Shown piece by piece: positions 21,927-33,130 of a DNA stretch of 64,000 nt. Below the pieces are notes generated by a model that was not told the DNA's origin, ran no database searches, and saw only the letters and a program-made list of their open reading frames with translations. The position numbers and the translations under genes are program-made. Origin of the DNA: Oscarella lobularis. Taxonomy: Eukaryota; Porifera; Homoscleromorpha; Homosclerophorida; Oscarellidae. Position 1 is the stretch's first letter; each line of letters starts with the position of its first letter. Location of the stretch: contig NC_089180.1 of the NCBI RefSeq assembly GCF_947507565.1, positions 2,170,001-2,234,000 of the forward strand, given 5' to 3'.

Positions 21927-24900
21927 ATGGCAGAAAGCGTCGCGTTGTCACCCGAACCTCGAGTATCGCACGAAAGTGCGTTGATCGGGGACGAATTGCA
22001 TCTCTTCGGCGGAATAAAGGATACGATATATTCTGATTATTTTCCTCGCAACGAAATCTGGACTTGTAACGTCCGCGAGAAGAAGAAGAAATGGATTCGC
22101 CGTTTCACCGTAGGAATTACTCCTCCGCCTTGCCGAGGAGCACAATGCGTTGTCGTTGATGGAATCGTGTATTCGTACGGGGGAGCGCTGTTGGAATACG
22201 CATTGACGTGTCTCGAAGACGTGTATGGTTTGGATCCGAAGAATATGAAATGGATGAAAGTGGCCACGCCCGTCGACGGAAAGAAACCATGGAAACGCCA
22301 CTCCTGCTGTTTGTGGGCTATTGGAGGACGAGTTATCATGTTTGGGGGAGCGATCCGAAACCTTCCTCCAAATCGTCTCCAATGTGGAGCACATTTACAT
22401 GCGAAAGTGAATAATGAGATTTATGAATTTGTATTCGAGGAGGGAAGTGAAAAAGGTAAATTAAATTAAATGAAGTCTGGTAATATTTTAATCAATTAGT
22501 AATGATTAGGGTATTGGTTGGATGTTGAATTGAGTGGAAAACGACCGAAACCACGTTGCAGTGCTGCAGTGGAAACGATCGATGGACATCGTGGATTACT
22601 TCATGGAGGGTCATACTTCGACGGACAAGTCAATGATGCATTTGTGATTGATTTGGAGAAAAAGGTAAATCCCTAATATTTTTTGTAATAAATAATTATT
22701 CAAATTTGATAGCAATGGATTTCCGTCAATTTTTCTCAAACACCATGCGCTCGGCATTTACACAGAATCTGTCGCATATCAACGAAAAAAGTTGAAAAAA
22801 ATTGCTTTCTTCTTATTGGTGGGTCCGTCTACGGAAATTCGAAACTGAAAGGAAAAGAATTCCGGCATGTCTACGTTCTTGACTTGGACAAAAGAACATC
22901 TCATGCGGTACAAACTTCGTTCTTATGATTGCGCTTGATCAGTTTTAATTATTAGTAAATGTATTTTTTCAGCTTGATCTAAATCCGGAAATAGCACCTA
23001 TTCAAAGGCACACTCTTCATTGCGTGGAGAATCAAGATGGATCTCTTCAGATTATTGTCATCGGGGGAAAAAAGAAGGATGGCAATTTGAAAGACATTTT
23101 GGACGAATTTTCTCTTGGTAATCCAGTGAGACTAGCATCATAATCTAATTTCTAACAACTTTTTTAAGTCCCGTCGAACGAGTCATTCGTGCAGATTGAG
23201 ACTGAGATACGTGCACTTCCTTCAGCTCAAGATATATCAAAAGCTCCTAAGAAAAAGAGTCGGGAAACTGAAAGAGAAATTGAAGAATTGGGGTGCGAGA
23301 TTCCTGTGTTTCTCTCTAATTAAAGATGAAAAGATGATTATTTCTAGAACGGATGTGTTAGAGGTTCAAGACGAAGGGTAATTAAAATAGATCAATAGTG
23401 GCGACACGTGACACTTTCTTGCAGAACACAGTTGGAAGCAGGATACCTGTCCTCAGAAGAAGAGAATACTCGACTCAGAGAGCAAAGGCAAGAATTTTTG
23501 GAAACAAGAGAATCAAGGAAATGTCTGTTATAGGTCAGGGTTAGAGAGCCGTTGTAGTTCTCTTCAGAGAGAGAATGAAGGTCCAAGGTATGGCAAAAAC
23601 TATTGAATTGTATCTTTTTTAAAGAGCCAAATATAGCAAATTGCAACCGAAAAAGAAAGACGTGGCTTTCGCTTTTGAAACGCAAATGTAAAATTCGACA
23701 TCAGTAGTCTGCCCAAAAAAAGAAGTGTCTGTTATAGGTCAGAGCTACAGACCCGTTGCAATGGTTGTACTTCTCTTCAGAGAGAGAATGAAGCTATGAG
23801 GTATGGCACGAAATAGTAAATTTTTCACGCTGATGTACCTGTTTTCAGAGCTAAATGTCATGATTTGCAGACGGAAAAGACTGACTTAGCTAAGGCCCTT
23901 GAAGCTCAAACGTAAACTTCGACTTTAGTACTTTGCGTTACAAAGAAAATGTGTGCTATAGGTCAGGATCAGAGATGCCTTGTAGTTCTCTTCAGCAAGA
24001 GAATGAAGCTCTAAGGTTTTGCAAGAACTATTAATATTTTTCACGCTAATGTATCTGTTTTCAGAGCTAAATGTTATGATTTGCAGACGGAAAAGACTGA
24101 CATAGCTAAGGCCCTTGAAACTCAAACGTAAACTTCGACTTTAGTACTCTGCGTTACAAGGAAACGTGTGCTATAGGTCAGGATTAGAGATCCATTGTAG
24201 GTCTCTTCAGAAAGAGAATGAAGCTCTAAGGTTTTGCAAGAACTATTAATTTTCTTTTTCACGCGAAGGTATCTTCCTACAGAGCCAAATGTTCTTACAT
24301 GTCTCGCGCTTTTGAAACTCAAACGTAAACTCCGACTTTATTAGTCTACCCTACAAAGGAAATGTGTCTGTTATAGGTCAGAGTTAGAGACCCGTTGTCG
24401 GTCTCTTCAGAGAGAGATTGAAGCTCTAACGTATGGCAGGAAATATTAAAATTTTTGTCACGCGAAGGTTACAAACGAAATATCTGCTATAGGTCAGAAT
24501 CAAAGACCCGTTGTCGTTCTCTTCAGAGAGAGATTGAAGTTCTAACGTATGGCACAAAATTCTAAATTTTGTCACGCAAAGTTATCTTTCTGCAGAGCCA
24601 GATGTCGCGATTTGGAGACTGACGTGGCTCTCAACATTCCTTCAACTCAAGTTTTCCTTACGAATGAAAAACTTGGCTCTGGAGCTTATGCAGGTACGTA
24701 CAAAGGAATATTCTGTGAATAAATACTTCATATAAATTATGAGAATTTCTCTAGACGTAATCATTGGACGTTGGCACAATATGCCAGTTGCCGTAAAAAA
24801 ATTCCACGATTTGATCACTACCCGACGAACGATTCCGATCTTCCAAAGAGAAGTTCTGACCGCGAGTCGACTCCGTCATCCCAGCATCATCAGTGTATGC

Positions 24901-25560
24901 GGTGCTGTGATGGAAGACGGAATTCCATTCCAAATTGTCTGCGAGTTGCTCGAGGGATCCGTGAGCGAGGTCATTGATGCAGCTCACGCATCTCGGTGCT
25001 ATCTCTCTCAGTACGAGCAGCTCTCCATCGTACTAGAAATGACGTCAGCTATTGCTTATCTTCACGGAATTAAGCCTCGTCCGTACGTTCACGCAGACAT
25101 TCGTCCGACCAATGTCTTGGTGACGACAGATATGAAGGTGAAAGTCGCTGATTTGGGAGCCGCCCATTTGGTGGAGAGCTCCTTATCAGCCGGGCCCCTC
25201 AGTCGTCAATATCTTGCTCCCGAACGAATGCTCCCGATGGCAGGACGCAGTTCGTTGCCTAGCGACGTCTATAGTCTAGGGATCTCTCTAATTGAAATAT
25301 TCACCGGGGAGGGGCCTGTCCCAGAGGAGAGAAATCGTCAGCTTCTGATGATAAATCGGTCTCGCTTGCGAAGGATCTGTTCATTGATGATTTCTGATGA
25401 AGAGAGAATCGGAGATCGGCCTTCGAGTGCAGAATGCTTGGATGTCTTAGAGAAGGAAAAGAAGAAAATCGTTGGAAACGGCCCAGCGACGAAAAGAACG
25501 GTGAAAGGCGGTTTTGAAGGAGAAGGAGCGGCTCGTCGTCACAAAGTCAATCTCTCATAG
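21927..25560 (+). CDS. Kelch / coiled-coil / TKL protein kinase
   Basis: A multi-exon gene that reads through with consistent splice phases. Exons at 21927-22455, 22510-22664, 22713-22908, 22974-23117 and 23169-23292 encode six kelch-type blades (for example VIMFGGAI, LLHGGSYFDGQVNDAFVIDLEKKQW). Small phase-2 exons from 23348 to 24546 encode a coiled coil. Exon 24596-24693 starts the kinase (EKLGSGAYA) and the last exon 24755-25560 finishes it. The kinase keeps the lysine in VAVKKF, an HADIRPTN catalytic loop (Asp kept, Lys replaced by Arg), VADLGAAHL and APERM. There is no signal peptide or membrane segment, so it is a predicted cytosolic kinase with a propeller for protein binding. The ATG follows AACGTGCGGA with no better start upstream. 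The unusual catalytic loop may lower activity. Confidence 0.85.
23425..24546 (+). repeat. Tandem exon-pair array coding the coiled coil
   Basis: Two small exons alternate. Type a (54 or 63 nt: 23534-23587, 23738-23800, 23962-24015, 24177-24230, 24377-24430, 24493-24546) encodes SLQRENEAL-type heptads. Type b (63 or 42 nt: 23625-23687, 23849-23911, 24065-24127, 24283-24324) encodes AKCHDLQTEKTDLAKALE-type heptads. The leading exon 23425-23487 resembles type a and ends at a GC donor. All exons are phase 2 at both ends, so any number can be added or lost without breaking the frame. Introns are duplicated with the exons; the last b exon before 24493 has been lost by deletion. Confidence 0.85.
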
Positions 25561-27943
25561 ACGTCTTACTCTACTTCATGTTTTCTTGTATTCGTGTACT
25601 ATTGTAGACTGTGTCTGACTGTCTTTATATTCAAACACGATAAATAAAACTGGCTGCTATTTACACTAATATCGAAAGGACGATAGAAATGACAGGACGT
25701 TCTCCAGCTGAACTCGTCTCGTCTCAAACTAAATTCCAAGCTATTCTGTTCGCCCTGATCTCTCAGCAGCTTCAAAACCTGCACGTAAAAATTCCAAATG
25801 TGTGGACGTTTTATAGATATCCAGTATGAACTCAGTGCAGCAGCCTATATAAGGAAAGACCGACTTATCGACAGTACACGACACTCAAGGTAGTCTAATA
25901 AGAAATAAATCGCTGATTTTATATGGAAATAGCAGAGATCCGACGGAGCAATGGATATTGCCTATGATGAGCCTATGATGATCTCTTGTTCACGGAAAAC
26001 AAACTAGTATATATTCTTTGAACAGAAAATTTCAATGTCAAGCGAAGTGGGCGTAAAACTTGTATTGATGTGAGTTGCGCGTGCGCAAATATTCCGTCGA
26101 CTTCTTCGCGTTTAGCATGCAAGCAAGCGTCTGGGAGAGAGAACGAGCCTCTGCCGAGCGGCAAGGCTCTCTACGCGGAAGTGAAGCCAACAGGTGAGCG
26201 TGTTCGATCGCCTCCCGGCTCCCCCACACGCGCTCGTACAAAAGGTTTTCGCGTTTTTTCGCCAGTTGCGCGACTCGCAATCCCTTGTGAAAACAAAAGA
26301 CGGCTTCAAGCAGGCATTAGAGTCTCCTCACTCTCCTGCATGCAATGCTTTCTTCAGTCACGTGACTGGTGGTGCCCCTTCGTTATTCAGGCGCTTGCAT
26401 CCAATCGCTGGCGAGCAATCACGAGCCGTACGCTCTCGCGTGTCCTCGCGTGCCGTTCACGTTTGCATTTACTAGGTTCGCACCGCTGCATGGGCCCCTT
26501 TGCCACCCTCGATCGTTTCCGTCCTATTTATTCCTAGATCCTATGCGTTCTCTAGATGGCCGGCTTCGCTTGTTCTCGCAGCGACGATGAAACACGCTTC
26601 GACGCCGCGTGCTGCATGCGTACGCGCCTAACTCATTCTCTTCCACGCAAATTTACCTAACTTCTAGACGGCACGGCATTCTCTCCTTAAGAACGGCGGA
26701 TATTTTGCTCTTCGACGCGGTCTGCCTAGGGGTGTAGAGCAGACGAAGATAACTGGAGTTTTCGAGGTCTTCTTTTGGGGGCCCCCGTGGAGTAGGCATG
26801 CACTTGGGGGCGGGACTCTCTGTCACACACAGGTAGCGGATTGCCTGGCGTGCCACTGCCCGCGCTCTTGAGCGTAGACCGATTTCGGAACGAATCTAAA
26901 CACTAGGCTGGTTTCCAACTGTGTAATCGAGGGTGGGTTGGGGTTCAGGAGTGCGGGCTGGTGTCATGGCAGTGCATGAGGCTTCATTTTTTGTGTGTGT
27001 GACAGGGAGTGTAGCGGGGACGACACTCATTCGTTACGTAGAGATGATTCGTACTCGGTTTTGCATCACGACCGACCATGTTAGTGTGCACGGGTCCTTT
27101 CCCTCTGCGTTAGGGTTTAGGGCGGCTGTCAGTAGGTAGGGCGGTTAGAGGTTTAGTAGGTTTGTAGCTCCTTTTCCACCGAACGTGCTTAGCTGGCAGC
27201 CGCCACCCCCGGTTAGACCATTTCAATGGATTATTCAGGTAATTTAGGTTTGAATAGATGCATATTTTAGGTCAATGGATTTTGAGGTAATCTAGGTTGG
27301 TTTGTATGTAGTCATTATTCTAGGGCAATGGATGTTGAGGTATTTAGGTTTATTGGAGTACCATTTTTGATTAAAATGGTTTTTAGATCATTAGGTAATT
27401 TAGTTTTTATAGGAATATTTATTGGTCGATTGACTGCTGTGATCCAGAAGTCTGCGCCATCGATCCTTACTTGAAAACTAAATGAACGTTCTTTAACGTT
27501 TGATTGTTCGGGAACGTCCCTTGGTACTGCAAAGAGCGGGAAGGTGGCGTTCTGCAGGAGCATGTTAGGTTACTTTCCCAGGTTTTCTTCACTTCCATGG
27601 TATTCTGTCGTCCTTTTTTGTGCATTTCATATTCGTGAGAAAGGGTAGATACACGGTACAGAATGGGCTACAAAACTCTGATAAACCTGATTTGCCAGTA
27701 CTTCCAGGAGGAGACGATCATGCTTCACTTCAAACGTTAACGATAGACAAAACGCTACAAAAACGGTAAAAAAAACAGCGAAAGAGTGGTTTCTTGCCAA
27801 CAGCACTGTGAGAAGACTGCTTGTACGATCCTTAATTGAAATCTGAATAAACGTCACAATTAAAGTAACTACGTAACTACTTGACCTCAAACTGTAGTCT
27901 CTATCATATCAGCGTTGCAGGTAGTACAGTAATTGTAAAGCAA
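25561..27943. other. Intergenic between kinase genes
   Basis: Contains the duplicated 3' flank at about 25750-25990, then GC-richer DNA (26050-26650) with no supportable gene, and AT-rich DNA with short TAGGTTT-like repeats around 27230-27420. No splice-consistent exon or RNA gene was recognised. Confidence 0.45.
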
Positions 27944-28797
27944 TTAATCGCAAGGGCTGCAAAGGTTTGCAGCTTCCCTGATTTCATTAATTTCTGCGCA
28001 GTTAATAATCTCACCTATTAAATTGGGAGAGCTAATTTCCTTCAACTTGTTTATGATGTCGTCAAAAGAAGGCCGACAAAATGGTCTTGCGTTCCAGCAT
28101 GACTGCGTCAATTCTCTCATGTCTTTGTTGCAATCGGTGGGAAACTCAGGACGAAGTTCTTCTTCAACGACTCGGTTTAGAATATCTCTCGCCGTGACGC
28201 CCGGCTGGAAATGTTTGTCATAAGGATGCTTCGCTGTTTGGATTTCCCACAAGGTAATTCCGTAGCTGTACACGTCTACAGACGAGTCGTAGTGAAGTCC
28301 GCAAATAATTTCTGGTGCTTGAAATAGAGCCGTTCCAACAGCCCTTGTCCCTCTCACAATCTCGTGACCCTCTGTGATCTTTGGAACGAGTTTTGTGCAC
28401 CCCAAATCAGCCACTTTGACTACTCCACGATCATTGATGAGCAAGTTGTCGCACTTGAGATCTCTGTGCATTCGTCCGATGGCGTGCAGATGGCGCATGC
28501 CCATGGCAGAATCCGTAGCCCATTTGACTTGAAGCTTTTGTTCCGGTGGCGTGTGGGCGTAGTTATTGTCCAACTCGTGTCGAACCGATCCTCGTTCCAT
28601 ATATTCGAGCACAATGAATGGTTTGTCTTCGGCGTTTTTACCCGTTCCGATAAAGCGGACTATATTTGCATGAAAGACTGATCTCAAGAGTTCGCTTTCG
28701 TCATTGAAATCTTTCAATTGTTCCTCAGTGCAATCGTCGGCTTCGATTTTGAGCACTTTAATAGCGACGATCTGATTGCGATACTCAATATGTTTTC
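27944..28797 (-). CDS. TKL-like protein kinase, N-terminally truncated
   Basis: The minus-strand frame begins in the middle of the small lobe: EYRNQIVAIKVLK carries the ATP-binding lysine. It then has the helix-C Glu (NDESELL), FIVLEYMERGS, an intact HRDLKCDNLL catalytic loop, VADLGC, QAPEI and the large lobe down to CRPSFDDI, with a short tail ending at 27944. It is a close paralogue of the pseudokinase at 19.3-20.2 kb, but its catalytic residues are kept. The glycine loop and any receptor part are missing; upstream, a 32-bp unit is tandemly repeated three times at about 28790-28870. Either the preceding exon is further away or the gene is 5' truncated. I found no good upstream exon. Confidence 0.78.
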
Positions 28798-28872
28798 TGT
28801 TGAAGGTCCTGAATGTGTTTTCTTTTGAAGGTACTCAATATATTTTTTGTTGATGGTACTCAATGTGTAAAT
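28788..28872. repeat. Short tandem repeat at kinase 5' edge
   Basis: Three imperfect copies of a roughly 30-bp unit containing GTACTCAATRTRTTTT and TTGAAGGT. It lies exactly where the kinase coding homology stops. Confidence 0.7.
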
Positions 28873-30228
28873 GCGTAAAGGGGGCTTTCTAGAGCTATTT
28901 TTAGTTCCGTAACAGGGAATGACGTAATGTAAAGGATGTAAACATTCCTTCTTTTTTTGCACGGAATGCCACCTTTTCACTAGTTTCTTTGATTCTATAA
29001 AGGTCAAAGACGTTATTTGAAAGTCATTTCGTTTCAGTTCAATGTTCAGAATGCAAATCAAGGCAATTTCCAACAAAAAAACTCCGAAAAGAAGTTTTTT
29101 CGAGTCTGACGTCAAATTTTGACCAAAATTTAAAATTTTATATTTATAAAATAGGGAAAAATAAGGTAAGTAACACTGTGCAATCGGAATATTTATTAAA
29201 AATAGTCTAACCCACGCGCTTAAAAAAACAACAGCTAGCTGTTCTTTGGCAACATAGAGGGCTAGAGAAAGGAAATTAGAAATAAATCCAAAGCTAAAAA
29301 TAAACCTATACCTTATGCCACTCTCTGCTGCTCAATCCCCTCCCTATATAATACAAGAAAACCAAGGCCCCCAGAACATATAAAATTACGATGCACTTAA
29401 GAAATCCCCTGAATAAGGCTCACAGATGACATAACACTAAAACAATAAAAAATTTTTTAATCCTCCTAAAAACGTGCCTAAAAGAAAAACGATGAATGTG
29501 AGACTAAAAAAGAATGAAACTATACTCAGGATCATTTTCTGAGCCCAACTGCATAGTACATGACACTCGAAAGTGCTAGAAACGCGAGAATAACGCCGCG
29601 ATCCCGTTTCGGGCCCCCAATCTCCGCTGCGCCACATGAACAGTCCTCCAAACGCGCTCTGAATCTTGCTGCGGAAGAAACCGCGTAAGGAACAAAGGAG
29701 AAGAGTAATACAACCCCTCGATCGCGTACGTGGCCCCAAAACTGAAGCGCGAAGAACGTAAAGACACGCGAACATGCACGAAACTTGCCCTTCGCGATAG
29801 CCGATCCCTTCCTCGTTCGTCCGCTTCGCTCCATTTTAAGCCGTCCCGTGGCGATGACTGAAAACACGATTACGATTTAACTGTTATTCTGTCCAAGAGA
29901 AATAAACATATTTAATTAATCAAAAGATATACATTATTTATTTTATTTATGGTAGATAGGGAATTATGTACGGCACCCGGTAGATCGACCATTACGTGTC
30001 GAGGGTTGTTCCGTCGAAAAATAAATTAATATCACTATCACTATCACTATCACGCTTCCCGTATACACGCAGTCCCGGACAACCACCGCGCGATTTTCAA
30101 AAAACTTATGCAAAATTCACAAAGAGCATCTTGTACACTGCTAACTACTGATAACACAACCTCCTCAACTTAAAAGCACAACTAAAAAAGCTCCTGGAAA
30201 CCAAAACACCGTAATACCAAAAAGTACC
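28873..30228. other. Intergenic
   Basis: AT-rich DNA followed by a GC-richer patch at 29570-29840 in which a motif (GATCGCGTACGTGGCCCC / GATCCCGTTTCGGGCCCC) recurs imperfectly. No gene supported. A (CACTAT)n tract lies at 30028-30053. Confidence 0.45.
30028..30053. repeat. (ATCACT)n microsatellite
   Basis: Four to five tandem ATCACT units. Confidence 0.9.
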
Positions 30229-30470
30229 TGCAAGCAAGTACCAACAACCGCGCTTGTACGGTGCGCGTTCTTTTTGAAGAGGCTGCGCGTGATTACGGCA
30301 CTCCTTCTCGTGTTCGATCCGATCACGGCCTAGAAAACATTGACGTTGCTCGTTATATGCTGGCTGTTCGCGGGACGGGAAGAGGAAGTATGCTGACAGG
30401 ATCCACAATCAGAGAATAGAGAGGCTATGGAGGGACGTGAATGTTACCGTTGTAAACATGTTTAAAGATA
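30229..30470 (+). pseudogene. Integrase core domain (rve_3-like) fragment
   Basis: The plus strand encodes FEEAARDYGTPSRVRSDHG, LENIDVARYML and RGTGRGSMLTGS, then after a one-step frame change NQRIERLWRDV. This order matches the DDE integrase-core proteins that are abundant in cnidarian and sponge genomes: Asp in SDHG, then Glu in the RIERLWRDV helix. Only the second half of the core is present, and the frame is broken next to GGATCC at about 30402, just before the helix that would carry the catalytic Glu. A dead fragment of a mobile or domesticated integrase-like gene. Confidence 0.72.
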
Positions 30471-31571
30471 TCTTTATAAAGATAACTTTCTGATGATGGA
30501 GACCAAAGGAATGCTCGACAGATACAGCGAGTTGGACTTGTTTTGCTGACACTACGTCTTCCTGCCTCGTATTAATCGTGCACTTACTACGTTTGCAAAT
30601 TAATGGAATAATCACCCCATAAGAACAGAAAGACATCGTACTCCGAGAATGCTGTTTCTTACAGGCCTGCACAGATAAGCCGGTTAGAGGTGCGATAATG
30701 TCATTACGTATTGACCACTGGCATGCAGGCAAGCAGTGAAGCAATTACTTTTAATTACGGAGGTGACATCGGCAGTATGTTATCCGCCACATGACCGACC
30801 GCTGCCCCCAAAAGGGGGCTGATCACGTGAACTCAAGTACTTCTCCTCCCCGGGTTTATCCGGGAGCAGAGCCTGGCGCACGCGAGGCTAGTAAGTACAG
30901 TTGCTCAAACTCTAATGATCTTACAGGTGACGTTTAGAAGAAAACTCCGACTCGTTTTGTTACCGACACCGCTATACGCCTCGCACGTGTAGTTTAGGAA
31001 ATCGCCACTCCTTTGAATTTTTCTAACGGTCAAGTTCGATTGAACGGTAGCCCTTTGCGGAGCACGAAAGCACGCGACTCTTCTCGCATTTGACTTGAAT
31101 CAGCTGAACCGATTTAGAAGGTTTGATCATGACTTTCGGATCTAAAACAGCAAAATTTTTCGGTTCACACAACAATTTTAATTAATCAATTGTATGTACA
31201 GTACCTTTAAAAATAGTATTTATCCTCAATGATAGCCTGTATAACAATCCGGGGTTTCTATCTACTGTGACGTCACCTTTTTTCTTCAAAATACGGAAGA
31301 GCATGACATCACAATGAATGTGACGTCATAAAGGCACCTTTGTGCGTGATTTGTCTAAGTGCGATTGTGACGTCAGTGTATACCGACAGACAAACAATTT
31401 GGTTTTTGGGCGATCACGTGTGAGGGAAAAGAGTTTTTCGTTTTTCATTCTTTGGAGAGCCTCAACAACACAGATAACACAGATAACACGCGCGCGCGCG
31501 CGCGATACGAGTACGGTATATGTAGGACAAATAAAACGTGCTTCAGACTGCTTTCGCTCAGTTGTCACTCT
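30471..31571. other. Intergenic with (CG)8 tract
   Basis: No gene recognised. A 16-bp alternating CG tract lies at 31489-31504 beside two ACAGATAAC units. Several CGTCA motifs (TGACGTCA at 31268, 31322 and 31366 regions) cluster at 31265-31375 and could be CRE-like sites, but this is only a sequence resemblance. Confidence 0.4.
31489..31504. repeat. (CG)8 alternating purine-pyrimidine tract
   Basis: Sixteen uninterrupted bases of CG repeat, the classic Z-DNA-prone sequence, flanked by ACA and ATACG. Confidence 0.9.
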
Positions 31572-32951
31572 CTAGAGAGAAAACATCGCGTTGTAATGTA
31601 ATATTGAAGTGAAAGAGGTCTCACCAGTGCATAAACATTTGTGGAGGGTTTTGCAGAAATTGATGTCATCAATTATCAGTGCACTATATGAAGCTGCACC
31701 CACAAACTGAACAGCAAATTCCGAGCACTTTTCTTGGGTGACGTATTTATGTAAATTCAAGCATCTAAAGCCAGATTGCGTCTCCGTCGCAATCTCAAAA
31801 TTAGACAGTTGGTACTCCTCGTTTTCCTTCAGCTTGACCCACTCAGTTCTACTAGTGCAAACTACGCCAATGACGATCTGATGCAGTCCCTCTGCGGAAA
31901 ATTGGAAGGTAAAAGAAAGTATAGAATTGGCAGTATGATAGACAACGGACAGAGTGTTAAATATACCCATGGCTAAGTTATTAGCACTATCAGCCGGATC
32001 CAAGTACAGCGACGCAGCTAAATTAGAAAAAAGATAATTAATTAATTAATTAATTTCTTACGTACTGATTTACCTGTGAACCGACGATGTCTCTTCTTTT
32101 TTCGCTCTGTTTCTGCCTCTGAGGATACGGTACAGCCTGACATTTGCAGATTGGGTATTCTAATGTTGCGAAAGTCGCAGGCCGCCACTGTCGTCTCCTT
32201 CATGAGAGAGACCGCTTCTCCGCTGTTCAGAAAAACTTCTCTTCGTCGTCGAAGGAAATAGACGAAGTCGCGCTTTCGTCGTGCCACTGATTCGTCGCTC
32301 TCTTTCAACTTCCACTCCGCTAAACCGCACGCGTCGTTTTTGTACTCACAATCGCCGTTCTCAAAGTTGCAACTAGCAGCGGTGTTTTTAGCTGAGAAAA
32401 AGAGCAAAATTCCAGACGAACTACAATTTATTCTCTCTTACGTCTTTTTTCCTTGGAAAGACATATTGTGGAACCTCCAAATTGAAATTCGCTAAGATGG
32501 ATTTCACCCAAGTCCATTTTCGTTTCGATGAGAACGTAAAACGAAGTGCACGCATCGGCTTCGGTCTCGTTGTCGTAAATTTTATGGCACCATCGTCGTG
32601 GCTGGCCTTTGTGCAGAGTCGTATCGAGTTTGATAGATCCCTTCTTGACTTTGTGCCCTTTCACTTTTCTCCCCGGCCGTTGTCTTAGACACATGACTTT
32701 ATACCTCATGGTAAATTTTTCTGGCACTTCAACAATTGTGTAGTTGAACACCATAAATCTGGACGCTAAAGACCAAATGAGAGTAGGCGACTCGATTGTC
32801 TGTCTCTCGTTTGGAGAAAGAATAAATTCTGGATTGACTCCAAATCGGCTGTTTATGAGTTTGGGTGGCTTGGGTGGCTTAGAGGACTTAGGAGGATGTT
32901 TTGAAGTGGTAGTGTAGGTATCCTCAATAGGCGAAGGCGACTGTCCTGCAC
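31572..32951 (-). CDS. MAM-like domain protein, partial gene model
   Basis: Three minus-strand exons with good splice sites join in phase: 32951-32442 (acceptor TTCTTCATTAG, donor GTAAGA), 32391-32074 (acceptor TTTTCTCAG, donor GTAAAT) and 32017-31572. The first holds a Pro/Lys/Ser linker (KHPPKSSKPPKPPK) and the second half of a beta-sandwich module ending HLSEFQFGGSTIC. The next starts a MAM-like module (CNFENGDCEYKNDACGLAEW), whose second half, LYLDPADSA to IIDDINFC, is in the last exon. MAM modules mediate adhesion in extracellular parts of receptors and proteases, so a secreted or membrane protein is likely. The 5' exons with a signal peptide were not found. A GTGAGA site near 31622 could be a further donor, so the 3' end is uncertain too. 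Confidence 0.65.
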
Positions 32952-32972
32952 CTAATGAAGAAAGTTAGGCAA

Positions 32973-33130
32973 CGCATGCAATCAGCCGAAGTTAGCCGTG
33001 CATTTTTCAAGGAAAGTGTGAGGTCTGACAGGGCAAGCATGCAGAAATCACGCATGCAATCAGCCGAAGTTAGCCGTGCATTTTTCAAAGAAAGTGTGAG
33101 GTCTGACATGCAGGGCAAGCATGCAGAAAT
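32973..33130. repeat. 78-bp tandem duplication
   Basis: Two adjacent copies beginning CGCATGCAATCAGCC at 32973 and 33051. They differ by an ATGCAG insertion and one substitution. They lie just upstream of the first recognised MAM exon (minus strand), so possibly in an intron. Confidence 0.88.

Noticed and set aside
26038-26590. Several overlapping frames of 70-155 codons on both strands
   Set aside because: All are low-complexity readings of GC-rich DNA without family motifs or splice context.
29437-29867. Overlapping open frames on the minus strand
   Set aside because: No motif, no splice sites and imperfect internal repetition of the DNA; likely chance frames in a GC-rich patch.
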